A stretch of 64,000 bases of DNA from Oscillospiraceae bacterium (GTDB taxonomy: Bacteria > Bacillota > Clostridia > Oscillospirales > Oscillospiraceae): positions 1 through 64,000 of the forward strand of contig JAFSDV010000033.1 of assembly GCA_017436035.1 (NCBI GenBank), read 5' to 3'. Shown piece by piece: positions 25,461 through 32,630 of this stretch. Made by a program: the position numbers and the translations under genes. The first letter of the stretch is position 1; the number at the start of each line of letters is the position of its first letter. The notes under the pieces are model-generated. The model did not search any database, was not told where the DNA came from, and saw nothing but the letters and a program-made list of their open reading frames with translations.

Positions 25461-26342
25461 TTATTCCGGCAGACCGTCTCCGTTCAGTTCGTTGGTCAGA
25501 TCACTTGCGATGGCATCGGATTCGAACCAGTCTGCAATTTTGCTTTCGCCCTGTTTAATAGCGTTGTAGATACCGATGAATTCCACAAAATCATCAGAAT
25601 TCATAGTTTCGATTTTCTTTTTGAGCCGCTTCTCAATCTGCTCCTGGGTAACACCCATCTTGGCAAATTGCACGACCATATTCTTGACACGGTCAATCAG
25701 AGGAGTATCATTCTTGCCGGCAAGGGTTCTTTTACACTCATTGATAGCGTCTTCAACAAACCACGAAGGCAAGATCGCGAGGATCCGAGAACGCAGGCGG
25801 CGGGTTGCCATATTGGCGTTGTTCTCGTAAATGTCCCGCTGACTGGTTAGGTTCTCCATGACAGTTGTGCGGGTTCTTTTATCTGTCTTTTCGCGCTGAT
25901 GGGGGTTGGTGAAATTCTGCACACTCTGGGCATTGGTTTCCAAATCCCAGGCATAGGCCTGCATTTCGCTCTTGCCATCGTCCTGAGACAGCTCCTTAAT
26001 GCCGTAATCGATGTTGCCCCAGCACCGGGCCAATTCTTCAGCAAAGCGGATTGTGGGACCTTCTACGGTTTGTCCACCACGGGGGAAACTGTAAAAGGCT
26101 TTCGCAGCCATTGTGGGGCGCTGGCAAGCTTCCATTGCCTTTGCATATGCGGCAATTTCATTCCGTGGAAACTTCTTTGCAATAACCAGTTTGCCCTGTG
26201 CTTCAGCAATGGCTCTGCTGGCTTCAATAGCAACGGTGCCTTGGTTGATGTTGTCCAGCCGCGCCATAACACCGGTGCCGGGCATATTGGGCATTGCGGG
26301 AGGATTGCTGGGGGATGTATATTCCATAATTTCTTCAGCCAT
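25461..26342 (-). CDS. Conserved phage recombination-module protein
   Basis: A 293-residue protein belonging to a conserved phage family with FPRNEIAAYAKAMEACQRPT, YSFPRGGQTVEGPTIRFAEE, RCWGNIDYGIKELSQDDGKS, YAWDLETNAQSVQNFTNPHQ and ANMATRRLRSRILAILPSWF. It sits directly beside a RecE-like exonuclease, the place usually held by a single-strand annealing protein (RecT, Erf, Sak). Its sequence is not RecT. I infer a recombination partner role from the neighbourhood only. Confidence 0.7.
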   Translation of the reverse strand: MAEEIMEYTSPSNPPAMPNMPGTGVMARLDNINQGTVAIEASRAIAEAQGKLVIAKKFPRNEIAAYAKAMEACQRPTMAAKAFYSFPRGGQTVEGPTIRFAEELARCWGNIDYGIKELSQDDGKSEMQAYAWDLETNAQSVQNFTNPHQREKTDKRTRTTVMENLTSQRDIYENNANMATRRLRSRILAILPSWFVEDAINECKRTLAGKNDTPLIDRVKNMVVQFAKMGVTQEQIEKRLKKKIETMNSDDFVEFIGIYNAIKQGESKIADWFESDAIASDLTNELNGDGLPE

Positions 26343-26354
26343 AGTGTAATCTCC

Positions 26355-27152
26355 TTATGTAACTTCTTTGGCCAGCCACGCAGGCAAGGCCAGGGTGTTG
26401 ATTCGGTTGTTCTTGCCAAGATAGCCATACCAGTTTCCGGAAAGCCTGCAGTCATGGTATGTGTCAATGCATTCACGGAAAATATTGTGGCCACGCTTCA
26501 GCAGTAGTTCATCTGCCTGCAGAATGTTGACAGCGTAAGGTGGAGTTTTTTCCACAACAATAAACACAAAAAGAGGGATTTGTTTGATGTGCTTAGATAC
26601 GCCTTCTGAGTACATTGCTGCCTGGAAGTCATATCCGTATTTGATAGCGTCTCGGATAAACGCTTCGGTACCGGCGTCCGTGGCAGACTTCACATCGACA
26701 ATGATAGGTTGGCTATATGATGTGTTTAGACAGTCTGTGCGGCACTTACATTCTTCTCCGGTTAATTCATCCACCCAGAAAAACGGGGTCTCTCTGCGGC
26801 CGTTCAGAAGTTTCTGGGCAAAAGGAACAGCAGCAAGCGATTCGCACATTGCTTTTGCCTGCTCGTGCATTTCAGCGGGGATAACAGTTTTGCCTTCTGC
26901 CTGCTCCTGGAACTCTGCCCAGAGCTGCTTACCTTCTTTGGTTCGTCGATCTACATCGGGCGTCACGACAAACTCAAGGTCAAAGGTGTCAGGCTCTAAA
27001 GCCATTTTGTGGAACACCTGACCAAATAGCAGTGCCGGTGTAGGTTCTTCCGGGTGCTCTTTGAAATACTTAAATTTTTCCGGACTATCGTGGATCCGCC
27101 ACAACTCTGATCGGCTGATCGCCGGGTGGCTACGGTATTCCTGTTCTGTCAT
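26355..27152 (-). CDS. PD-(D/E)XK exonuclease (RecE/exodeoxyribonuclease VIII-like)
   Basis: A 265-residue nuclease resembling the C-terminal domain of RecE / DUF3799. Residues ISRSELWRIHDSPEKFKYFK and ALLFGQVFHKMALEPDTF form the family opening. The nuclease core is CRTDCLNTSYSQPIIVDVKS, with the D and E/VDVKS lysine, followed by YDFQAAMYSEGV (the QxxxY motif). It would degrade the 5' strand at breaks to feed the annealing partner. It overlaps the small upstream gene by 4 bp and lies 12 bp from its partner. Confidence 0.85.
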   Translation of the reverse strand: MTEQEYRSHPAISRSELWRIHDSPEKFKYFKEHPEEPTPALLFGQVFHKMALEPDTFDLEFVVTPDVDRRTKEGKQLWAEFQEQAEGKTVIPAEMHEQAKAMCESLAAVPFAQKLLNGRRETPFFWVDELTGEECKCRTDCLNTSYSQPIIVDVKSATDAGTEAFIRDAIKYGYDFQAAMYSEGVSKHIKQIPLFVFIVVEKTPPYAVNILQADELLLKRGHNIFRECIDTYHDCRLSGNWYGYLGKNNRINTLALPAWLAKEVT

Positions 27153-27370
27153 TCCGCATCCCTACCTATGGCTTTGCCTACGGCTCCCTGGACAACGCCA
27201 AGAACCAGCTGGATTTCATCATAGGTCATAGCAATATCAGACCGAACAAGCAGGTCTGTGATACGCTGGGCGGTTTTCATAAGGTTTGCAAGCCGGTACG
27301 GTGGGATGTATCGTCCGGTGCGGCTGGCAATTTCGTCAGCCTCGTGCTTGATATAATCTGCGGTATTCAA
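27149..27370 (-). CDS. Small helical phage protein
   Basis: A 73-residue helical protein (MNTADYIKHEADEIASRTGR; LANLMKTAQRITDLLVRSDI; YDEIQLVLGVVQGAVGKAIG) in the early operon, overlapping both neighbours by 4 bp. Such proteins accompany the RecE-like nuclease in related phages. No family recognised. Confidence 0.55.
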   Translation of the reverse strand: MNTADYIKHEADEIASRTGRYIPPYRLANLMKTAQRITDLLVRSDIAMTYDEIQLVLGVVQGAVGKAIGRDAE

Positions 27371-27591
27371 CTTGGATCCTCCAATATTTCATAATCGTCG
27401 TTAAGTATCTCTACACAGGAAGAACAGACAGCCATAAAATGTGCGGTGTGGACTTTACTGCCCGGGAAAATTCGTTCTCTGCAAAGAGTGCAGACAGGAA
27501 GCTGCTCTACAAATCTGTCCCATTCAGCCTCCCGCTGCTCTGCCTGATGGGCGGGATCGTAGCAATTAGGAATCCCCGGGATCCGTGCCAT
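27367..27591 (-). CDS. Small phage zinc-ribbon protein
   Basis: A 74-residue protein starting MARIPGIPNCYDPAHQAEQR at 27591 (GGAGG upstream). It has two CxxC pairs (CTLCRERIFPGS and CSSCVEILND) typical of a small zinc ribbon. It overlaps the gene upstream by 26 bp in another frame. Unknown function. Confidence 0.55.
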   Translation of the reverse strand: MARIPGIPNCYDPAHQAEQREAEWDRFVEQLPVCTLCRERIFPGSKVHTAHFMAVCSSCVEILNDDYEILEDPS

Positions 27592-27853
27592 TGCCGGCCT
27601 CCTGTTTCTCCCAGACCTGAGCATAGACGGCTGTTACCTCGCTCATATCCGTCACTTTTTCAAGCAACTGGAACTCCGTTGACAGCCTGTTGACGTAAAG
27701 ACATTCCTTCACTTCGCAAAGAATATCGTTATCCAGCAACACCAAATCCTTTGGATCTGCACTCCCGCAGGGAGAGATTGCTAAAAACTCTTCGCCATCT
27801 TCGGTTTCAAGTACAAGGGCATACACAAATTCATAACCTGAACTCATTGACAT
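27566..27853 (-). CDS. Small phage protein
   Basis: A 95-residue acidic protein (YEFVYALVLETEDGEEFLAI; LYVNRLSTEFQLLEKVTDMS; VYAQVWEKQEAGNGTDPGDS). It is the second gene after the repeat-containing protein in the leftward early operon. No family recognised. Confidence 0.55.
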   Translation of the reverse strand: MSMSSGYEFVYALVLETEDGEEFLAISPCGSADPKDLVLLDNDILCEVKECLYVNRLSTEFQLLEKVTDMSEVTAVYAQVWEKQEAGNGTDPGDS

Positions 27854-27873
27854 CCTCCTAAATCTTTGTTATA

Positions 27874-28335
27874 CTAGGAGCACTGGGGTACTCCCTTGCC
27901 GCTTTCGAAGGTTCCAGCTTCGGAGGCGGCTTCTTTTTCGTATTGCTGTGCAAGAAGCCTCTTTCGTCGGTTATAGTCACGCTGATACGCTGTTCGCTTC
28001 TCCCGGTTGGCTTCGTAGTAGGCAGCCTTCTTGGCGGCGATCTTCTCCCGGTTGGCTTCGTAGTAGGCAGCCTTCTTGGCGGCGATCTTCTCCCGGTTGG
28101 CTTCACGGTAGGCAGCCTGCTGGGCGGCGATCTTCTCCCGGTTGGCTTCACGGTAGGCAGCCTGCTGGGCGGCGATCCTGCGCCCCTTGTTGTCTAATCT
28201 GTCACGTTTGGACTGCTTGTCCAGGTCCTTGCTGCGCTTCCAGTCTTCTGGTGTCATAGAAAACGATCTTTCGATCTCTTCGTCCGCGAGCCGCATTTCC
28301 TTTAGCTCTTCTTCGGTAAATATGGATTTCTTCAT
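27874..28335 (-). CDS. Repeat-containing basic coiled protein
   Basis: A 153-residue protein. After an N-terminal helix (MKKSIFTEEELKEMRLADEE) come four 15-residue repeats of the form IAAQQAAYREANREK / IAAKKAAYYEANREK. These build a long basic alpha-helix, followed by RTAYQRDYNRRKRLLAQQYE. The pattern resembles proteins with HNH- or KxxYYExNREK-type repeats often seen in phages next to HNH genes. The encoding DNA is a perfect-length 45-bp tandem array. It may bind nucleic acid; function unknown. Confidence 0.6.
   Translation of the reverse strand: MKKSIFTEEELKEMRLADEEIERSFSMTPEDWKRSKDLDKQSKRDRLDNKGRRIAAQQAAYREANREKIAAQQAAYREANREKIAAKKAAYYEANREKIAAKKAAYYEANREKRTAYQRDYNRRKRLLAQQYEKEAASEAGTFESGKGVPQCS
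27998..28177. repeat. 45-bp tandem repeat, four copies
   Basis: Four in-frame 45-bp units starting at 27998, 28043, 28088 and 28133 encode the 15-residue repeats of the gene above. Units 1-2 and 3-4 form two near-identical pairs, so the array grew by duplication of units. Copy number is likely to vary between strains. Confidence 0.9.
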
Positions 28336-28493
28336 TTTCGCATTACCTCCCTTCTAGCCCCCTTGCACCGCACATACCTTTTCCTCCGCCTTTTGGCAGT
28401 AATGTACACATTTGCGCAAGACCATCGGTAGAGCAAGTAAGACACCACCAATAACACAAGGCAACCGACGGTCAAAAAATCATCCAAGGTCAT
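28332..28493 (-). CDS. Small membrane protein in early operon
   Basis: A 53-residue product too short for most gene callers. The start ATG at 28493 is preceded by GGAGAAGGAAAGGG, and the stop overlaps the start of the repeat protein (ATGA). One membrane helix (MTLDDFLTVGCLVLLVVSYL) is followed by a very basic tail (AKRRRKRYVRCKGARREVMR). The overlap at both ends supports a real coupled gene. An even shorter 21-codon frame lies between it and the Cro-like gene and is uncertain. Confidence 0.55.
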   Translation of the reverse strand: MTLDDFLTVGCLVLLVVSYLLYRWSCANVYITAKRRRKRYVRCKGARREVMRK

Positions 28494-28537
28494 CCCTTTC
28501 CTTCTCCTTGCGTTCCACGTCGTCGTTGTAGATGGGT

Positions 28538-28828
28538 TTATTCATGTTGTTTTGCCTCCTTAAACTTTTTGATTTTCTGCTTGCTGTATCCAAGCAAGGT
28601 CAGGACAACCTCGATATCCGGATCGAGCGTTGCGATCAGTTTGCGAAACTCCCCGAGCATCATCCCTTCCGGCTCCAGTATGCGCTTCCGGAGTGTCGGC
28701 CTAGGAATACCTGCGGCATCTGCCAACGCCTGCTGGGACATGAGATTGTAGTATCCCTGCTTGCTGCGGATCTCCCTGCGAAAATCCTCCGCAGCATATT
28801 GATCCTTGTTTTGATAAATTCTCGGCAT
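28538..28828 (-). CDS. Cro-like helix-turn-helix regulator
   Basis: A 96-residue protein with a Cro/C1-type helix-turn-helix: LMSQQALADAAGIPRPTLRK. It is the first confident gene of the leftward early operon, in the place of cro or an early activator. The C-terminus is basic (SKQKIKKFKEAKQHE). Upstream are two AAGGAGG-like sites. A minus-strand TTGTAA-17-TACAAG promoter lies around 28932-28965, mirrored by the plus-strand promoter of the RNA described next. Confidence 0.75.
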   Translation of the reverse strand: MPRIYQNKDQYAAEDFRREIRSKQGYYNLMSQQALADAAGIPRPTLRKRILEPEGMMLGEFRKLIATLDPDIEVVLTLLGYSKQKIKKFKEAKQHE

Positions 28829-28968
28829 ATCTGCCTCCTAACTCCTTAATTTGTGCCATGCTCGACATTATGTATGTGAGCGGTCACCTCCTTAATTCGC
28901 TCTGTGTTCATAGTTTGTTTACCCATTAATGTCTTGTAGATTTTTCTCTATTGTGTTACAATGCGTAT

Positions 28969-29339
28969 ATGCCGCAAGGCAGAGAAAGGAGCTGGTGCGT
29001 AGTGTCCCAGTTTTTGAATTTGCCTGCTCCCTTACTGTGAGGTTGCAATGGTGGCTGCCAAAGCACCTACAAACTGGCGCAAAATGTAGTAACTGATATG
29101 GCGGAGCGCTCAGAGAAGAGCTATAAAACGCATGGATGGTGTGCTGTTATACACCCCACCATATCAAGTACTCCTTGCAGCTTGTCAGCACACGGCATTT
29201 GCGGATCCAAAACCGCAAAAGTGACTGGGTATCCCAAGAAACTTGTGGTGCTGTCGCAGGTGGTGAAAACCTGCAGGATACATAGGGTAAACAAATTTGG
29301 ACAAAAGCCGATGGGAACAGCACTCCTGTCGGTCTTTTT
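28969..29339 (+). ncRNA. Candidate structured non-coding RNA in prophage control region
   Basis: A plus-strand promoter (TTGTAG at 28934, 17-bp spacer, TACAAT at 28957) is followed 340 bp later by a 9-bp terminator stem (29308-29316 with 29324-29332) and TTTTT. Between them lie several hairpins: ATGGTG/CACCAT (29136-29162), TTTGCGG/CCGCAAA (29198-29219) and GCAGGT/ACCTGC (29256-29274). An open frame of 117 codons starts inside but has no ribosome binding site and runs through the terminator, so it is judged spurious. The RNA class is not recognised. Confidence 0.5.
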
Positions 29340-29367
29340 GTGTCCACTTTGTTGGACTGTTTACTTG

Positions 29368-29568
29368 CTAATCTGTAGGCGTGTCCGAAGACAGCAGTTC
29401 ACCGATAGAAACACCAAAGTACTCCGCTACCTTTTGAACATTTTCAATTGACGGCGAAGAAGTGTCCCATCTGCTGATCGTGCCGTTTCCGATACCAGTC
29501 TCACGCTCAAGCTTTGCGATGGATACAGGCTTTTTGCTGCATAGTCGTCTGATATTTGTCAGAAGCAT
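29368..29568 (-). CDS. XRE-family regulator, leftward from the switch
   Basis: A 66-residue single helix-turn-helix protein (PVSIAKLERETGIGNGTISR, then EYFGVSIGELLSSD). It is transcribed from the consensus promoter at 29716-29744 and is the only gene before a bidirectional terminator at 29308-29332. It faces the CI-like gene across an operator array and is the probable antagonist in the lysis/lysogeny decision. Confidence 0.8.
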   Translation of the reverse strand: MLLTNIRRLCSKKPVSIAKLERETGIGNGTISRWDTSSPSIENVQKVAEYFGVSIGELLSSDTPTD

Positions 29569-29590
29569 ATACTCCCTCCTTCTAATAAAA

Positions 29591-29768
29591 TTAAGAAAAT
29601 ATCCTAATTCGCTATTGACATTTTTTAGATTTTAATCTAATATAAAGGTGCCAACCAATTTCATAGAAACCTAAGTGCTGCCTTCGCTCTTAGGATATTT
29701 CCTATGCACACCTGCATTATATAGGATTTATTCTAATTTGTCAATAGGCAATTTAGGATTTTTTCTAA
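29591..29768. promoter_or_regulatory. Lysogeny switch: face-to-face promoters with five operators
   Basis: Rightward promoter: TTGACA (29615-29620), 17 bp, TAATAT (29638-29643), start near 29650. Leftward promoter: TTGACA on minus (29744-29739), 17 bp, TATAAT (29721-29716), start near 29709. The two transcripts therefore run into each other over about 60 bp. Five copies of a TTAGGATwTwTTCTAA-like site lie at 29591-29607, 29625-29640, 29690-29704, 29721-29736 and 29753-29768. They overlap the -10 of the rightward promoter and the -35/-10 of the leftward one, as expected for repressor operators. Confidence 0.8.
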
Positions 29769-29784
29769 AATGTGAGGGATCTTT

Positions 29785-30144
29785 ATGTTCAACAGCGTTC
29801 AGCTTGTTCGTGATCTGTGCAAAACTCGAAATATTCCCATTGCCAAACTGGAGAAAGACTGCGGTTTTTCCAACGGTTATCTGAACCCTAAGAAGATGTC
29901 CAAGATTCCGTATGACCGTGCTGTTGTGATTGCAGAGTACCTTAGGGTTTCTGTGGACCTGATTCTGACCGGCGAGGAAAACAAAAAAGCGCCCACCGGA
30001 AACGGTGAGCGTGACATCCTCGACGAAATCGACGTTGCTTTCTACGGTGACTACAAAGAACTGTCTGAGGACGATAAAGAAACCCTCAGAGCCATGGCCC
30101 GCGTGATGAAAGAGCGCCGGGCAAAGAAGGACCAGGAGAACTAA
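29785..30144 (+). CDS. CI-like XRE repressor
   Basis: A 119-residue protein with an N-terminal XRE helix-turn-helix (NIPIAKLEKDCGFSNGYLNP; VVIAEYLRVSVDLILTGEEN) and a charged helical C-terminus (YKELSEDDKETLRAMARVMK). It is the first gene rightward from the operator array and is followed after 1 bp by an ImmA/IrrE protease gene, the classical pairing of repressor and anti-repressor protease in Firmicutes mobile elements. It lacks an S24 peptidase domain, so derepression probably depends on the ImmA-like protein rather than RecA-stimulated self-cleavage. Confidence 0.85.
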   Translation: MFNSVQLVRDLCKTRNIPIAKLEKDCGFSNGYLNPKKMSKIPYDRAVVIAEYLRVSVDLILTGEENKKAPTGNGERDILDEIDVAFYGDYKELSEDDKETLRAMARVMKERRAKKDQEN

Positions 30145-30145
30145 C

Positions 30146-30571
30146 GTGTTTGAACTTTCGCATTTTTACGATTACTGCCAACAGAATAACGTGGATATTA
30201 TCCCATTCAGCGAAATGCCGGCAGAGGGTGTGACAATGCGGATTGGCTTTGATTACGCCATCTTCCTGGATTTTACCAAAATCAAGTCTACCCGGCTGCT
30301 GAAGGGGATCTGCTACCACGAGCTGGGCCACGCAAGTACCGGGGCCTTGCATAAAGTATCCAGCCCCTACGAAACAGTAGAGCGCTCTGAATACCGCGCC
30401 AACCGCTGGGCTGCAGAACACTACTTGACAGCTGATGATTTCCGAGAAGCCTTTACCTCAGGCTACACAGAACTGTGGCAACTGGCAGATTACTTCGACC
30501 TACCAGAACAGGACATAAAAAACGCCCTGACCTACTGGGCAGAGCGGAAAGGAATAGATTTTAATTTATAA
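30146..30571 (+). CDS. ImmA/IrrE-family metallopeptidase
   Basis: A 141-residue protein starting with GTG one base after the repressor stop. The zinc-binding HExxH motif is clear (GICYHELGHASTGALHKV), followed by the third-ligand region ERSEYRANRWAAEHYLT (E...E/N...A pattern of the family). ImmA cleaves the ImmR repressor of ICEBs1 after DNA damage; by analogy this protein would cleave the upstream XRE repressor to trigger induction. The tail ends DIKNALTYWAERKG, as in prophage members. Confidence 0.9.
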   Translation: MFELSHFYDYCQQNNVDIIPFSEMPAEGVTMRIGFDYAIFLDFTKIKSTRLLKGICYHELGHASTGALHKVSSPYETVERSEYRANRWAAEHYLTADDFREAFTSGYTELWQLADYFDLPEQDIKNALTYWAERKGIDFNL

Positions 30572-30613
30572 AGATCTGGACGCTCCAGATATATTAAGTA
30601 AGGGTGACATGCT

Positions 30614-31489
30614 ATGCCCAAAAAGCTTACAACCATTAGCCTTGTGCTCGTTCTCTTCCTGGTTTTTACCGTATATACAAAAATCAACATAAATTTCTCT
30701 ATTAGTGGGAAAGGCGAACCCTCTTCGGCTCCCAAAAGTGACCCAATTTGCCGGATTGAGAATGAGATCGTATATGACGTGAATGGCATGAAAATCACAA
30801 CCGTTGGCTTTAACGAAAGCGGTATGTGGGGTCCTGAAATCAAGGTGATTATAGAAAACTCAACCGAAAAGGATCTCCTTTTTTCTGGATATGATTATGT
30901 TGTAAACGGAATTACGCTTGAAGGATCTGCTCATATAGCTGTTAATGCAGGCACAAAAGCAGCGGGCTCAATTTTCCTTTTGGAGTCTGAGTTAGAAACA
31001 GCGGGTATCGAAAGTATCGCAACGGTTGCTGCGTATGACTTTAGCGCCTATGATGCAGATACCTATAATGTAATGCATAACATCTCGTTTGAGATACGCA
31101 CATCAATTGTAGATACATACAAGCAAGCTATACCGCCTCATGAAAACATCCTTTTTCAGCAAGATGGAATTACTATCTCGCCCTGCGGTATAGCAGAGAC
31201 AGCTATGTACCATTCTATCGTGCTTATGATCACAAATGAATATGGCGAAGACATACTGGTTTCTTCAGATAAAGTATCCGTAAATGGCTTCACGATTTCG
31301 ACCTATGCAGGTGATGCAATTTGCAAAGACACAGTAAGATTTTGGCGCATAGATATTCCTAATCGCTATTTAAATGATTGCAGCATTAATAGCATAGAAA
31401 ATGCTACATTTAGCCTCGAAATTAAAGATGTTGGCTTGAATAAGGTCATTGCTGAAACCGGGGATTTGCAAATCTTCCTAAAAAACTGA
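30614..31489 (+). CDS. Exported membrane-anchored protein; lysogenic conversion candidate
   Basis: A 291-residue protein with one N-terminal membrane helix (MPKKLTTISLVLVLFLVFTV) and an extracellular beta-rich part with two similar halves. These read YDVNGMKITTVGF with VKVIIENSTEKDLLFSGYDY-like text, and QDGITISPCGI with IVLMITNEYGEDILVSSDKV. The halves resemble DUF4352-like or Ig-like domains found in Clostridia surface proteins. The gene is co-directional with the repressor, so it should be made in the lysogen. AT-rich, differing from the structural genes. It could alter the host surface or exclude other phages; no proven function. Confidence 0.6.
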   Translation: MPKKLTTISLVLVLFLVFTVYTKININFSISGKGEPSSAPKSDPICRIENEIVYDVNGMKITTVGFNESGMWGPEIKVIIENSTEKDLLFSGYDYVVNGITLEGSAHIAVNAGTKAAGSIFLLESELETAGIESIATVAAYDFSAYDADTYNVMHNISFEIRTSIVDTYKQAIPPHENILFQQDGITISPCGIAETAMYHSIVLMITNEYGEDILVSSDKVSVNGFTISTYAGDAICKDTVRFWRIDIPNRYLNDCSINSIENATFSLEIKDVGLNKVIAETGDLQIFLKN

Positions 31490-31540
31490 TGCGCCCCCTT
31501 AATTCAGCTGTATAAATAAAAAGTCTTCTAGGAGGGCACC

Positions 31541-31750
31541 ATGAATCTCCTCTACACCCGCATCTCCACCCTCTGCGCCCAATGTGGTATCACTCCAGGC
31601 AAGCTCTGTGCCGATCTTGGCCTGAGCCGTGGAATCATAACGGATCTGAAGATGGGCCGTAAGAAGGATCTCTACGCCACGACCGCCTATAAGATCGCCA
31701 AATACTTTGGCGTGTCTGTAGGGTATCTGCTGGGATTGGAGGAAAAATAA
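31541..31750 (+). CDS. Small XRE-family regulator
   Basis: A 69-residue helix-turn-helix protein (ISTLCAQCGITPGKLCADLG, LSRGIITDLKMGRKKDLYAT, YKIAKYFGVSVGYLLGLEEK), preceded by AGGAGGGCACC. It is the third XRE-type regulator in the lysogeny block and is followed by a strong hairpin. It may regulate the integrase, the DUF3800 gene or excision. Confidence 0.8.
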   Translation: MNLLYTRISTLCAQCGITPGKLCADLGLSRGIITDLKMGRKKDLYATTAYKIAKYFGVSVGYLLGLEEK

Positions 31751-31777
31751 AAAACCGCCCCGGCGGTACCGGGACGG
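31745..31777 (-). terminator. Terminator between XRE gene and DUF3800 gene
   Basis: A 9-bp GC-rich stem (31755-31763 with 31769-31777, one mismatch) is followed on the minus strand by TTTTTTATTTTT. It ends the leftward DUF3800 transcript and can also slow the convergent XRE transcript. Confidence 0.8.
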
Positions 31778-31805
31778 AAGCCTTAGCTCAAGCATCGTGC
31801 TATCA

Positions 31806-32507
31806 CTATGGTAATTTAGTAATCAGCATTCTATGTGTTTCGTTATCAAACGGTTTTAATGGCGCTTCCTCCAGAACATCATGATATATCCGATTTGCAA
31901 TAATGTCCGCCGCGCGAACTAGTGTTGTCGTCGCTGAATTGCAATATTTCAGATGCACAGAACCCATTTGGGGAAATAACGGAGGATAAAAAGTAGAGAA
32001 GTTTATGTTATGGATGCCGTACTTAAATTCTTCTTCTAGAGATTCCCTTAACTCATAAACACCATTTGTTGCAGTAGTGTGTTCGTCAACAAAGAAATAT
32101 ATGTTTTCAATCCCACGAGGATGAATAACGCCTTCTAAAATCAGTCGCTGCAGCAATCGCTTTACTCCAATTTTAAAAACATAGTCTAGATAGCGCTGTT
32201 TAGACTTTTTGTTTGCCATAATTGAGTCACGTACTCTTTTTTGATCTACTACAACTCCAAATTTATAGTAGTCATTAAGAGAGCGAAATAGTTTTCGCTT
32301 ATCTCCTGGGCTGATTGCTGCAGCTTTAAGTTCTTCCTTTCTGCTAAAGGTGCCCGATTGACGGACTGCGTTTTCTGCGTGGATATATTTTCGGCATGCA
32401 ACATCCTTGTCGTCCTTAGAGAGAAATACCAACCCGCCATATACGAATGTTTTATTATGTCCTTTATCAAAAACTCCGGATTCATCGGAATAAACAAAAA
32501 TATTCAA
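31806..32507 (-). CDS. DUF3800 protein
   Basis: The preferred start is TTG at 32507 (AGGTG seven bases upstream), giving MNIFVYSDESGVFDKGHNKT and 233 residues; the longer open frame runs through a structured RNA and a terminator. The N-terminal DxS/SDESG motif, GGLVFLSKDD, and the later YFFVDEHTTATNGVYEL and ATTTLVRAADIIANRIYHDV match DUF3800, whose fold is RNase H-like with conserved acidic residues (D, E, D, D). These genes are common in phages and mobile elements and are often preceded by structured RNAs. It is isolated between the XRE gene and the integrase. A nuclease or defence role is inferred only. Confidence 0.8.
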   Translation of the reverse strand: MNIFVYSDESGVFDKGHNKTFVYGGLVFLSKDDKDVACRKYIHAENAVRQSGTFSRKEELKAAAISPGDKRKLFRSLNDYYKFGVVVDQKRVRDSIMANKKSKQRYLDYVFKIGVKRLLQRLILEGVIHPRGIENIYFFVDEHTTATNGVYELRESLEEEFKYGIHNINFSTFYPPLFPQMGSVHLKYCNSATTTLVRAADIIANRIYHDVLEEAPLKPFDNETHRMLITKLP

Positions 32508-32525
32508 ATTTCGACACCTCGGTAC

Positions 32526-32624
32526 AAAAAAAGCCGCCCGAAGGCGGCTCCCCGTGGCCGACGACATTAAATGTCGCTTAAACGTTAATTCGGTTGCACG
32601 GGTATACAGTGCATCTCTGCCTGC
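32526..32624 (-). ncRNA. Structured RNA upstream of the DUF3800 gene
   Basis: A minus-strand promoter (TTGCAT at 32659-32654, 17 bp, TATAAT at 32636-32631) precedes a stretch of about 100 nt. It folds into a GTGCA/TGCAC hairpin, a CCCGTG/CACGGG stem (32602-32597 with 32556-32551) extended inside by CCGA/TCGG and holding a CGACAT/ATGTCG hairpin, and a terminator AGCCGCC-TTCG-GGCGGCT followed by seven T. The DUF3800 ribosome binding site comes directly after the terminator. Structured RNA motifs preceding DUF3800 genes have been described in comparative genomics, and this looks like a member of that group. Confidence 0.7.
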
Positions 32625-32630
32625 ACCAAT

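Noticed and set aside
27998..28177. CRISPR array suspicion from regularly spaced repeats
   Set aside because: The repeats are contiguous 45-bp coding units without unique spacers, and no cas genes are nearby.
28846..28911. 21-codon leader peptide before the Cro-like gene
   Set aside because: ATG lacks a ribosome binding site; the overlapping AAGGAGG sites may serve other starts. Left out as unsupported.
29098..29451. 117-codon open frame on the plus strand
   Set aside because: No ribosome binding site, crosses a strong terminator at 29308-29339 and overlaps the XRE gene on the other strand; the region reads better as a structured RNA.
32526..32624. Firm call as a type III toxin-antitoxin (ToxIN) locus
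   Set aside because: No tandem RNA repeats of the ToxI type and DUF3800 is not ToxN; only the layout is similar.
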